A DNA stretch of 64,000 bases from Dasypus novemcinctus (lineage: Eukaryota; Chordata; Mammalia; Cingulata; Dasypodidae). Below, piece by piece: positions 42,605 through 52,059 of the stretch. Each line of letters starts with the position of its first letter. Position 1 is the stretch's first letter. Below the pieces are notes generated by a model. It saw nothing but the letters and a program-made list of their open reading frames with translations, did no database searches and was not told where the DNA came from. The stretch covers positions 26,547,513-26,611,512 of the forward strand of contig NC_080677.1 of NCBI RefSeq assembly GCF_030445035.2, in the 5' to 3' direction. A program made the translations under genes and the position numbers.

Positions 42605-42970
42605 GGGAAATGGACTTTGGCCCAGTGGTTAGGGCGTCCGTCTACCATATGGGAGGTCCGCGGTTCAAACCCCGGGCCTCCTCGACCCGTGTGGAGCTGG
42701 CCATGCGCAGTGCTGATGCGCGCAAGGAGTGCCCTGCCACGCAGGGGTGTCCCCCGCGTGGGGGAGCCCCACGCGCAAGGAGTGCGCCCATGAGGAGAGC
42801 CGCCCAGCGTGAAAAGAAAGAGCAGCCTGCCCAGGAATGGCGCCGCCCACACTTCCTGTGCCGCTGATGACAACAGAAGCGGACAAAGAAACAAGACGCA
42901 GCAAATAGACACCAAGAACAGACAACCAGGGGAGGGGGGGAATTAAATAAATAAATAAATCTTTAAAAAA
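42605..42970 (+). mobile_element. DAS-III-like SINE, second at the same target
   Basis: Lies between AAAATGTGATTGG at 42,592-42,604 and AAAATGTGATTGG at 42,971-42,983. It carries the internally shorter body variant (CCCACACTTCC in place of the ACACGGAGAGCTGACACA block) seen at 6910 and 47,835, and is very CpG-rich, hence young. Confidence 0.93.
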
Positions 42971-43604
42971 AAAATGTGATTGGTTTCTTAAATTCTTGTA
43001 TTTCTTGTACTGTCAGTATAGGTTGTCCACACATTTCTAGGAATTTATCCATTTCATCTAAGTTGTCTAGTTTGTAGGCATAGAGTTTCTCATAATAGCC
43101 TCTTATGATCATTTTTATTTCTGTGGGGTCAGTCATAACTTCACCTCTTTTTTTATTTTATTTATTATATTTGCATCTTGTCTCTTTATTCTTTGTTAGT
43201 CTATGTAAGTGTTTGTCAATTTTCTTGGTCTTCCCAAAGAATCAGCTTTTGGTTTTGTCTATTGTTTTTTGTTCTCAGTTTATTTCTGCTCTAATCTTTA
43301 TAATTTCTTTCCTTCTTCTTGTTTGGGAGTAGGTTGCTATTCTTTTTCTAGTTTCTCCAGTTGTTTAGTTAAATCTTTGATTTTAGCTCTTTCTTTTTTC
43401 AATATAAGCATTTAAGGCAGTCTGAGTACTGCCTTTACTGTATACCATATGTTTTGGTAATTTGTGTTCTTGTGTTCATTCATCCCAATATATTTACTAA
43501 TTTCATTTACAATTTCTTCTTTGACCCAATGATTATTTGGAGTGTGTTGTTCACCTTCTACACATTTGTGAATTTACCTCTTTCCTGTCCTGTCTAGTAT
43601 TATT

Positions 43605-45655
43605 ATTTTTTGAAAAGTCCATTCATAAAACTTTTATTCCACTTACATCAGCTTAATACATGTATTCTTAACAATTAGGCTTGGATTGTTCATGAAAATT
43701 TTATAAGACATTAAACAAAGCTAGCCATCATCAAGTTATTTCCCTTTTCACTACTTTTATAACACATGTATGTTATGCAAGTATCAAAAAAATCACAAAA
43801 GCAAAAACCTAAAAAAAAGTTTAAATATATAGTTTTTTTTTAAACTGCTGTGCTTGAGACACATGAAGTAATGGATATCAAGCAACTCATTTTTACTGCA
43901 TCGTTACTTGTACATATTTTCTTAGGTTGCCTAAATCACTGAAATGCAAATGAAATGAGTGTAGCAGAAATAATGAAAGCAATAGCAGGTAACTTTACAA
44001 ATAATGGAATGTGGACCATTTCTGCCCTTTTCTAGAGTAAACTGGGTCACAAGTTTGACTAAAAGGAACACTTCTGTGGCTATAGTCAAAGGTGTGCACA
44101 TTGAGAATGTATATTCCATAGATACACATGGTTCAACATGGAATATCTATTTCCACCACAGCCTTGAAAGTACTACAAACCTTAAAGTACCCACAGAACT
44201 ATATTGTGACTGGAATAAATTATTCCTTTTATCCTCCATCAGGACAAACCAAGATGTAGGCAGTGTTTTTTAGCTTAGACATGGAAGCAGTTTTAACACT
44301 GGCCTTTGTGAAGTCACAATATACCCAAAGTACTAAGCCAAACATTTAAAACTTGTATAAAAATTCCACATCCCCATATTGGCCACCTCAAGATGAAAAC
44401 AGATAATTCCCTCAATGTTAACTGGCTCTTCTCCCTTAATATTAAACATAAAAACCACATGGGAAATACAGAAATTCCAACAGAAGTAGCATAAACTTGT
44501 CATAAATTGTAAACAAAAAGCTATTTGTGGGACAGCATGATGACAAATGGTCTTCTGTGTGTAAATTAAAAATGAGGCAAAGTTGGAATGTTGGTTAATT
44601 TTCAGCTCTTTCTTCAGCTTCATATTCTTGGATATCTGATGTCCATAACTCGGTTTTCTTCTTTCTCAGACTCAGTTGCAGCATGCTCTTCATTAACACC
44701 ATGCTGTATTAATACCAAAATTTAACTGGAAGCATAATTAGATGAGGCCGTCTCAAACAATGATGACAATACCACACAATAACTAGGTCCGAGTTCCCCT
44801 GTCAAGTTGTCTCTCAGTGATTGCATTATTAGTGTGCTGTCTTTGTATGACTCTTCACTTAATGTACCAAGTTCAGCAATGGCTTCATCAAAAACTGTCT
44901 TTGCAAGACAGCAGGCTTTCTCTGGAGAGTTCAGATTCTCATAATAGAACATAGAAAAGTTAAGGGCCAGACCCAATTGGACAGTGTATTAGGTTTCTCT
45001 AGGGAACAGAATCAACAGGAGATATCTGTAAATATTATTATAGTATGAGATTTTATAAGATTGTCTCATGTGACCGTGGGATGCACAAGTCCAGGTTCTT
45101 CAGGCAGGCTGCAAACAGGGGCTCTGATGAAAGTCCAGTGAAGGTCCTTGATGAGTTTCTGGGAGACATTAACTGTCCAAAGATGAGCTGGGAAATTCTC
45201 TCTGAATGCTGAAATCACTTCCCATTTTAAGGCATTCAGCTGATTAGATAAAGTGTAGTTCATTGCTGATAGCAATCTCCCTGGTTGATCATAGATGTGC
45301 TCAACCACCTATGCATAAACTCACTGATGACTAAAACCCATAAATGTCCTTGTATTACAATTAGCCAAGTGCTTGCTTGACCAAACAACAGGGCACAATT
45401 ACCTGCTGAGTTGACACACTAGCATAACCATCACAGATAGTATGCGTTGGTTGCATTTCCTTTTTGCTGATTTGAATGCTTGTTGTGATTGATCCACGAT
45501 CCCTTTCTTGTGATCACCAGCAGCAACTTCAGCCAAGTCCAAGTAAAGATAGTAGTCTCCTTTCATTTTCAAACAGAAGACTTTGCTCTCTGCTTGTGAG
45601 GCTTTGGGGATCAAGAACTTTTCCAAAAGAGACAGTATACCATTGCTATTCTAGT
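43605..45655 (-). pseudogene. YWHAZP: 14-3-3 zeta (YWHAZ) processed pseudogene
   Basis: Intronless minus-strand copy of the C-terminal half of 14-3-3 zeta and its 3'UTR. From 45,650 down: [40 protein letters not shown] (45,626-45,441), then after the inserted [43 protein letters not shown] (44,976-44,800). An extra ~150 bp separates DNLT from the acidic tail (44,649-44,800). The 3'UTR continues to an AATAAA (plus-strand TTTATT near 43,640) and an A-rich end at ~43,605. The lineage-specific residues (EKFLIP..ASQAE) fit zeta, not theta or beta. 5'-truncated near 45,655, with frameshifts, so no functional adaptor protein. A weak TCTAGT word at both ends may be the target duplication. Confidence 0.92.
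44985..45435. mobile_element. Solo-LTR-like element inside the YWHAZ pseudogene
   Basis: 451 bp that begin TGTATTAGG and end CATCACA (5'-TG...CA-3' termini), with 5-bp flanks GACAG (44,980-44,984) and GATAG (45,436-45,440) that match at 4 of 5 positions. It interrupts the YWHAZ frame between GLALN and the upstream part. The start matches 37,893. No coding content. An LTR origin is inferred from termini and flanks only. Confidence 0.6.
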
Positions 45656-45694
45656 TTAAATGTAGAATACTGACTGTTGTATTTTTAAAAAATT

Positions 45695-46400
45695 TATTGG
45701 AGTATATCACTCATACATAAACATACATAAACAATAAGTGTACAGTAATAGTTGTGAACTTACAAAACAAACATATATAACATCATACAGGACTCTCGCA
45801 CCTCACCCTACCACTAATACCTTGCATTGTTGTTAAACCTTTTAACTAATGATTAAAAAGCATTGCCAAAATATTACTACTAACCAAAGTATTTTCCCCA
45901 ACCCTTCCATTATTATTATTATCTTTATATAATTTATATATGAACATACATAAACAATAAGTGTATAGTAAAAGTTGTGAACTTATAAAGCAAATATGCA
46001 TAACCTCCTACAGGGGTCCCATATATCAACCCTCCACCAACACCTTGCATTGTTGTGAGATGTTAGTTATAAATTATGAAAGAATATTGTCAAAATCTTA
46101 GTACTAATTGCAGTCCTTATCCTACATTTGGTGTATCTTTCTCCCAACCCACCCTACTACTACTTTTTAAATATATTTTCTATGACAGAAGTTGTAAACA
46201 TAAAACAATCATGCACATGAGCAGAATTCCCAAACAACACCCCTCCATCAAAACACCACATGGTGGTGGAACATTTGTTACAAATAATATAACATCATCT
46301 GATTGTTACCACATCCATAGCATACATCTGGCACACACTTCCCATACTGCCCCACCATCAGCGCAGTACATCTTTGGCATAGATGCAAGAATATTATACC
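45695..46400 (-). repeat. Three diverged tandem units in an L1 3'UTR
   Basis: Units begin near 45,695, 45,923 and 46,164 (spacing ~230-240 bp). Shared blocks: CATACATAAACAATAAGTGT, AGTTGTGAACTTA, ACACCTTGCATTGTTGT and the decayed counterpart AGAAGTTGTAAACATAAAAC in the third. Increasing divergence suggests old internal duplication of the UTR. Confidence 0.75.
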
Positions 46401-47834
46401 ATTACTGCTAACCACAGTCCATAGGTCACTCCAGTTGTTTCTTTCCTATGCTTCTCCACATTCCACCACCCTGAAATAGTGATGTACATTTGCTCTAACT
46501 AACAAAGGACACTCTTGCATCTGTGCCATCAATCACAATTCTCATCCACCTCTTGTTTATTGTGCCATTCTGTTCCTAGAATATCCTCTAGCATTCCGTT
46601 AATTGGCATTTATATACCTAGACTACTATTTTCAGCCACATTCCCTTTTATAAACTAATTGTTACTATGTGCTACCGTCCACTCTACATTTCCACACTTT
46701 TACAGTAAAGCTAATTAAAACTGCCACATACATTAAACATCAGTAGTTCATCACAGTCCTCCTCTTATCTCCTTTAAGAATCCACCACCTACCACCAGGT
46801 CTTGAAGCTATTTTCCTACAATTTCTTCTAGAAGCTTTATGGTTATTGCTTTTATTTTTAGGTTTTTGATCCATTTTGTGTTAATTTTTGGATAAGGTAT
46901 GAGGTAGGGGTGCTCTTTCCTTCTTTTGGCTATGGGTATCCAGTTCTTTCAGCACCATTTGTTGAATGGACTCTTCTGCCCACGCTGTGTGGGTTTGACA
47001 GGTTAGGCAAAAAGCACTTGACCATACATGTGATGGTCTGTTTCTGAACCATCAATTTGGTTCCATTGGTCTATGTGTCTGTCTTTATGCCATACCATGT
47101 GGTTTTTACCACTAACCTAGGTAATATAATTTATAGTACAGAGAAGAGAGTTTGCTTTTCCTTTTAAAGATGTTTCTGGCTATTCAGGACCACTTACTCT
47201 TCCAAATAAATTTGATAATCGTGTTTTCATTTTTTAAAAAATGCTGGTGGACTTTTTATTGGGATTGCATTGAATCTATATATCAGTTTGAGTAGAAATG
47301 ACATCTTAATGATAGTCTTCCAATCTGTGAGCATGTAGTGTTCTTCCCGTTATTTAGGCCTTTTCAAATTTCTTTTAACAGTGGGTTGTAGTTTTCTGAA
47401 TATGAGTGCTTTACATTATTGGTTAAGTTTATTCCTATTTGAGTTTTATCTGTCATATTTTATTTTCACCACTCTTTTGACAATTTTAGTTACTTTAATT
47501 GATATACTCTTCATTTCTAGACTCTCTTGCAGGCCTCTTTCTTCTGACTTTTCTTTTCAGGCTCCCGCACACTCTTTAGAATTTCCTGAAAATCTGGTCT
47601 CTTGGTTAGAGATTCTCTCAGTTTCTGTTCATCTGTGAATATTCTAAACTCGCCCTCATTTTTGAAAGACAATCTTGCTGAATATAAGATTCTTCACTGG
47701 AAGTTTTCCTCTTGTCATATTTAAATATACCATACCACTGTCTTCTTGCATGTATGATTTCTGGTGAGAAATCAGCACTTAATCTCATTGGGTATCCCTT
47801 ATATGTCATGCATTGGTTTTCTCTTGCTGTTCTC

Positions 47835-48217
47835 TTTTTTTTTTTTTTTTTTTTAAAGATTTATTTATTTATTTATATTCCCCCTCTCCCCTGGTTGTCT
47901 GTTCTTGGTGTCTATTTGCTGCGTCTTGTTTCTTTGTCCGCTTCTGTTGTTGTCAGCGGCACGGGAAGTGTGGGCGGCGTCATTCCTGGGCACGCTGCAC
48001 TTTATTTTCACACTGGGCGGCTTTCCTCACGGGCGCACTCCTTGCGTGTGGGGCTCCCGCACGCGGGGGACACCCTTGCGTGGCACGGCACTCCTTGCGC
48101 GCATCAGCACTGCGCATGGCCAGCTCCACCCGGGTCAAGGAGGCCCGGGGTTTGAACCGCGGACCTCCCATATGGTAGATGGACGCCCTAACCACTGGGC
48201 CAAAGTCCGTTTCCCAT
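47835..48217 (-). mobile_element. DAS-III-like SINE, antisense, 12-bp target duplication
   Basis: CTTGCTGTTCTC is repeated exactly at 47,823-47,834 and 48,218-48,229. A long T-run (47,835-47,854) is the tail. High CpG content and the short-body variant (GGAAGTGTGGGCGG) indicate a young copy. It splits L1 ORF1. Confidence 0.94.
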
Positions 48218-49189
48218 CTTGCTGTTCTCAAAATTCTCTCTTTGTCTTTGGAATCTGACATTCTGATGAGTATGTATCAAAGATTTGGTACATTCGGATT
48301 TTTTCAGATAGGAGTACGTTGTACTTCTTGGACATGGATATCTATGTCCTTCAATTGGGTTGGGAAATTTTCTACCATTATTTCTTCAAATATTCCTTTT
48401 GCCCCTTTTCCCTTCTCTTATTCTGGGACACCCATGACATGTATGTTTGCATGTCTTTTGCTGTCATTTAGCTCCCTGAAGCCTTGTTCAATTATTTCCA
48501 TTCTTTTCTTCATTTGTTCTTTTGTACGTTTACTTTCAGAGGCCATTTCTTCAAGTTCACCAATCTTTTCCTCTGCCTCTTCAAATCTGCTATTATTTGA
48601 TTCCAGTGTTTTTTAATTTTCATTTATTGTGTCTTTCATTCCCATAAGATCTGCTATTTTTCTATGTATGCGTTCAAATTCTTCTTTGTGCGCATCTACT
48701 TTCTTCTTAATATCCTTAATCTCATTAGCCATCTCATTGAATTTATTAAGAAGATTTGTTTGAACATCTATGATTAGTTGTCTCAATTCCTTTATGTCAC
48801 CTGGAGGCTTGTTTTATTCCTTTAATTGGGCCATATATTCCTTTTTTTGGTGTGGATTGTAATTTTTTGTTGGTGTTTGGCATCTGGCTTACTATATGTG
48901 TTTATTCTGTTTCTCTCTTTAGTTTAGGGCTTTCTTATGCTTTTCCCCCTTGCTGGTTGTGTAGTAGGAGCCAAGGATGTAGTTGGTGCTGTAAGCTGTG
49001 GAGGCTCAAGTTGCCCTCGTTGTTCCAGGGACCAATGAAGCTTGTCCCAACTTTCTTCTTTGCCAGGGGTATGGACAGAGTCACAGCAGTGTGGAATAAT
49101 CCAAATTGTGCAGCCCTAGACTCTAGTTGCCCAAAGACACTGATGAAGCTTCATGACCCTTTTCCCCTGCCTGGCGTGGGGATGGATCT

Positions 49190-50285
49190 GCAAGTATTGG
49201 CAGCAATCTATGCAGTGTGGGTCCAAGATGACTGCAGTTGCCTGGATAGACTTCCAATTATTCAATCTGTGCCAGACAAATGTACCTGCAGTTACCTGGA
49301 TAGGCTGGTGCAGGGCCTGTCAGCCTCTTCCCTGCCAGAGGTGGGACGGATGCCTAGGCTGGGGCTGCAGGCTGATCTGGGTGAAAGAAACCAGTTCCTA
49401 CCATCACTGTGGTTTTTGGTTAGCTGAGCTTCCCCTCATGCTGGGGTCAGAGTCAAAATGGCAGCCACCAGACTCTTTCTGTCCTGGACAAGTTCAAACT
49501 TTAGCTGTTCTCAGAGTTATACTCTAGCCAGCTAAATCCACCAATCAGTAGTGAAATTGGTGGCCAACTGGCTCCTCCTCCCATTTTTGGGAAATGGATC
49601 TTCAAATTCCAGCCACAGAATTGCTCCTGGGACAGCTTGTGTTGCCAAAGTCAAAGATGATCACCGGCCTCCATGACTTGGCTGGTAATTTCCCAGAGAG
49701 GCTGGTGCAGGTCCCCACAGCTTGCTTCCTGCTGGAGGTGGCTCTGGGGCCTAGGTTAGAGCTGCAATCTTATCTGTATGGGAAGAAGCTGGTTCCCACC
49801 AGCACTGTGATTTTCAGTCCACCCCTCTTCCCCTTGTGCCAGGCATGGAGTTAAAATGGTGGCTACTGGCCTCTTTCTGCCTTGGACAGGCTTAAACCTT
49901 AGCTGATCTCAAGATTATACTTTCGCCCACTGCATTTACTCATCAGGAGCTGAAGTTGGTGCCCAACTGTCTCTTCCTTCCTTGTTTTGGGAAAGTGGAG
50001 TTTTCAGTTCCAGCCATGGAACAGTTCCTGAGGTGGCTTGTGTCTCTAGGGGAGGATAGGCACTGACCTCCGTCATGTGGCACACTCTACTTACAAGTCT
50101 TCTCTGCCGATGGGCAGTCTCCTCCTTCTATTCCTTCAAGTATGTTGCAGGACGCTCTTCTGGCCTCCTAGAGTCCCCAAACAGGTGTTTCATCTAGCTC
50201 CAGATAGCTCTGGGTGTTCACTAACTGCCCTGTAGCAGGAGCTGACTCTAGGAGCTCCTTACTCTGCTGCCATCTTGCTGGTCAT
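49190..50285 (-). repeat. ~400-bp tandem monomers of an L1 5'UTR
   Basis: On the plus strand GGCTGGTGCAGG occurs at 49,303 and again at 49,700. TTCCAGCCACAGAATTGCTC at ~49,606 is repeated as TTCCAGCCATGGAACAGTTC at ~50,009. GTTATACTCTAGCC at ~49,516 pairs with ATTATACTTTCGCC at ~49,913. Period ~398-402 bp, at least two full units and a partial one, ~75-80% alike by eye. Tandem promoter monomers are established for murine L1s. Confidence 0.8.
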
Positions 50286-50376
50286 CATCATTAGCAGTCA
50301 CATTTTAATAGAATGTTATACTCAAACTGCCCTTTACCATGATTTCCCATCTCTTTCTTTCATTTTAAAGCTCTCT

Positions 50377-50812
50377 AGGGGGAAGTAGACTTGGTTCAAC
50401 AGATAGAGCATCCGCCTACCACATGGGAGGTCTTCAGTTCAAACCCAGGACCTCCTTGACCCGTGTGGAGCTAGTCCACACACAGTGCTGATGCACACAA
50501 GGAGCGCCCTGCCACACAGGGGTGTTCCCTGCATAGGGGAGCAAGGAGTGTGCCCTGTAAGGAGAGCCACCCAGTGTGAAAAAAAGTCCAGCCTGCCCAG
50601 GAGTGGCACCGCACACACAGAGGGCTGATGCAGCAAGATGACACAACAAAAAAAGAGACACAGATTCCCAGGCCGCTGACAAGAATGAAAGAGGACATGA
50701 AGGAACACACAATGAATGGAGAGAGGGCAGACAACTTGGTGTGGGGAAGGGGAGAGAAATAAATAAAATAAATAAGTAAATAAATAAATCTTCTTAATAA
50801 AATAAAATAAAG
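50377..50812 (+). mobile_element. DAS-III-like SINE, full length
   Basis: Head GGGGGAAGTAGACTTGGTTC, degenerate B box (AGTTCAAACCC), body and a long (AAATA)n tail. Imperfect target duplication AAAGCTCTCTAGG / AAAGTTCCCTAGG. Older than its neighbours by divergence. Confidence 0.88.
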
Positions 50813-50870
50813 TTCCCTAGGACTTTCCAATATACCTCTCCTACACTTTTCTTTTAAGATATCCTTCTGA

Positions 50871-51126
50871 GGGAAGCGGATTTGGCTCAACAGATAGAGC
50901 ATCTTCCTACCACATGGGAGGTCCAGGGTTCAAACCTAGGGCATCCTGACCTGAGTGATGAGCTGGCCCAAGTGCAGTGCTGATGCGTGGAAGGAGTGCC
51001 CCATGCCGCTGACAAGAATATAAGCAGACACAGAAGAACAAACAGTGAATGGACACAGAGAACAGACAACGGTGGGGGGCGGGGGGAGAAGGGGAGAGAA
51101 ATAAATAAAAAAATCTTAAAAAAAAC
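50871..51126 (+). mobile_element. DAS SINE with central body deleted
   Basis: Head and B box (GGTTCAAACC at 50,928) are followed by GGAAGGAGTGCC joined directly to CATGCCGCTGACAAGAATAT, so ~150 bp of body (the CACGCAGGGG...GCCCAGGAATGG part) are missing. Flanked by ATCCTTCTGA / ATCCTTTTGA (50,861-50,870 and 51,128-51,137). Confidence 0.88.
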
Positions 51127-51137
51127 TATCCTTTTGA

Positions 51138-51680
51138 AAGATGCTGAGTAATACAGAAAGTAAACTGTACAGGATAAACAATGTTAAAGAAAAATATAAA
51201 ATATATATATAGTCTGAAGTACACTATTAAATTAAAATGTAAACAGAACCATTGTCACTCAATATGGAAGGATTGACTCCTCAATATTACCTCCTTTATC
51301 TTCCCAAGGAAATCTATAATAATTTCCCCCTCCTAAATCAGAACAGGACCCTAGTAGTTAAACAATCAGCTGGCTGAGATACAACTGATTAAAATAGATA
51401 TATCGTTTTAAGGAGTAAAGTTTAAAATTCAAGATTGCTTATTTTCCTCCAAATTTCAAAATTAATTTTAACATTTGGAACTTGGAAACACTGGTTAATG
51501 CTGCTTCTAACAAAAAGTTATTTAAAATCAGTACAAACGTTTTTCTCCATAATCTCTCCAGTACAAATGGAAGTGGATTAGGTTTCTTGCTGAAACTGAG
51601 TGCTTCTAGGCCTTTCCTCTATTTTTCAGAGAACTCATCGTAACTGACTAAAGACATTGAGATTAATATTATTAATAATA
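51138..51680. other. No feature seen
   Basis: About 540 bp of AT-rich DNA with no recognisable gene or element before the L1 fragment at 51,690. Confidence 0.45.
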
Positions 51681-51689
51681 ACTATTAAT

Positions 51690-52059
51690 ATTATTCCTAT
51701 TATTGATTTCCAGTTTAATTCCATTATGATCTGAGAAGGTGCTTTTGTAATTTCAACCTTTTTATATTTTTGAGACTTACCTTGTGACTGAACTTGTAGT
51801 CTATCCTGGAGAAAGATCCATGGGCGCTTGAGAAGAATGTGTAACCCACTGAGTTTGGGTGCAAATTGGGTGCAGTATTCAGTATATGTCTTTTAGGTCT
51901 AGCTCATTTATCATATTGTTCAAGTACTCTGTTTCCTTGTTGATCTTCTGTCTAATTGTTCTATCTTACGATGTGAGTAGTGTGTTGAAGTCTCCAACTA
52001 TTATTATAGAGATGTCTATTTCTCCCTTCAGTTTTGTCAGAGTTTGCCTCATGTATTTT
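51690..52059 (-). repeat. Older L1 endonuclease-region fragment, target of the complete L1
   Basis: Nucleotide match to the ORF2 endonuclease segment of 57,860-58,270 (GATTTCCAGTTTAATTCC, GGGCGCTTGAGAAGAATGTG, GTTTTGTCAGAGTTTGCCTC). The match continues beyond the insertion at 61,812 (GGGGTACCCTGGTTATGTGC), showing the complete L1 landed inside it. Confidence 0.85.

Larger units (their letters stand above)
37969..43600 (-). mobile_element. Older L1 (ORF2 and 3'UTR), antisense, with many nested insertions
   Basis: 3'UTR at 37,969-39,120 (split by a SINE). ORF2 then reads backwards to ~43,600: C-terminal TIARTWKQPR and TWMNLEDITLHE (39,146-39,508), [20 protein letters not shown] (40,431-40,763), GYKIN-like and [10 protein letters not shown] (41,050-41,303) and [20 protein letters not shown] (41,848-42,060). 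Interrupted by an L1 tail at 39,680-40,075, two tRNA-like SINEs at 41,478-41,700 and two DAS SINEs at 42,181-42,970. No ORF1 or 5'UTR. Frames are broken throughout. Confidence 0.88.
45690..50285 (-). mobile_element. L1 with monomeric 5'UTR, antisense, large ORF2 deletion
   Basis: From the minus-strand 5' end: a 5'UTR opening with CAAGATGGCAGCAGAG at ~50,275 and built of ~400-bp repeats to ~49,190, ORF1 (48,790-48,230 and, after a SINE, 47,809-47,540; ARRQWYGIFKYDKRK), then a direct jump to the post-RT part of ORF2 (47,400-46,830), so RT and endonuclease are deleted. 46,800-45,690 is 3'UTR made of three diverged tandem units. An inactive, older, distinct L1 subfamily. Confidence 0.82.

Noticed and set aside
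48852..49427. 191-codon + strand frame
   Set aside because: It lies antisense in the monomeric L1 5'UTR and has no recognisable domain.
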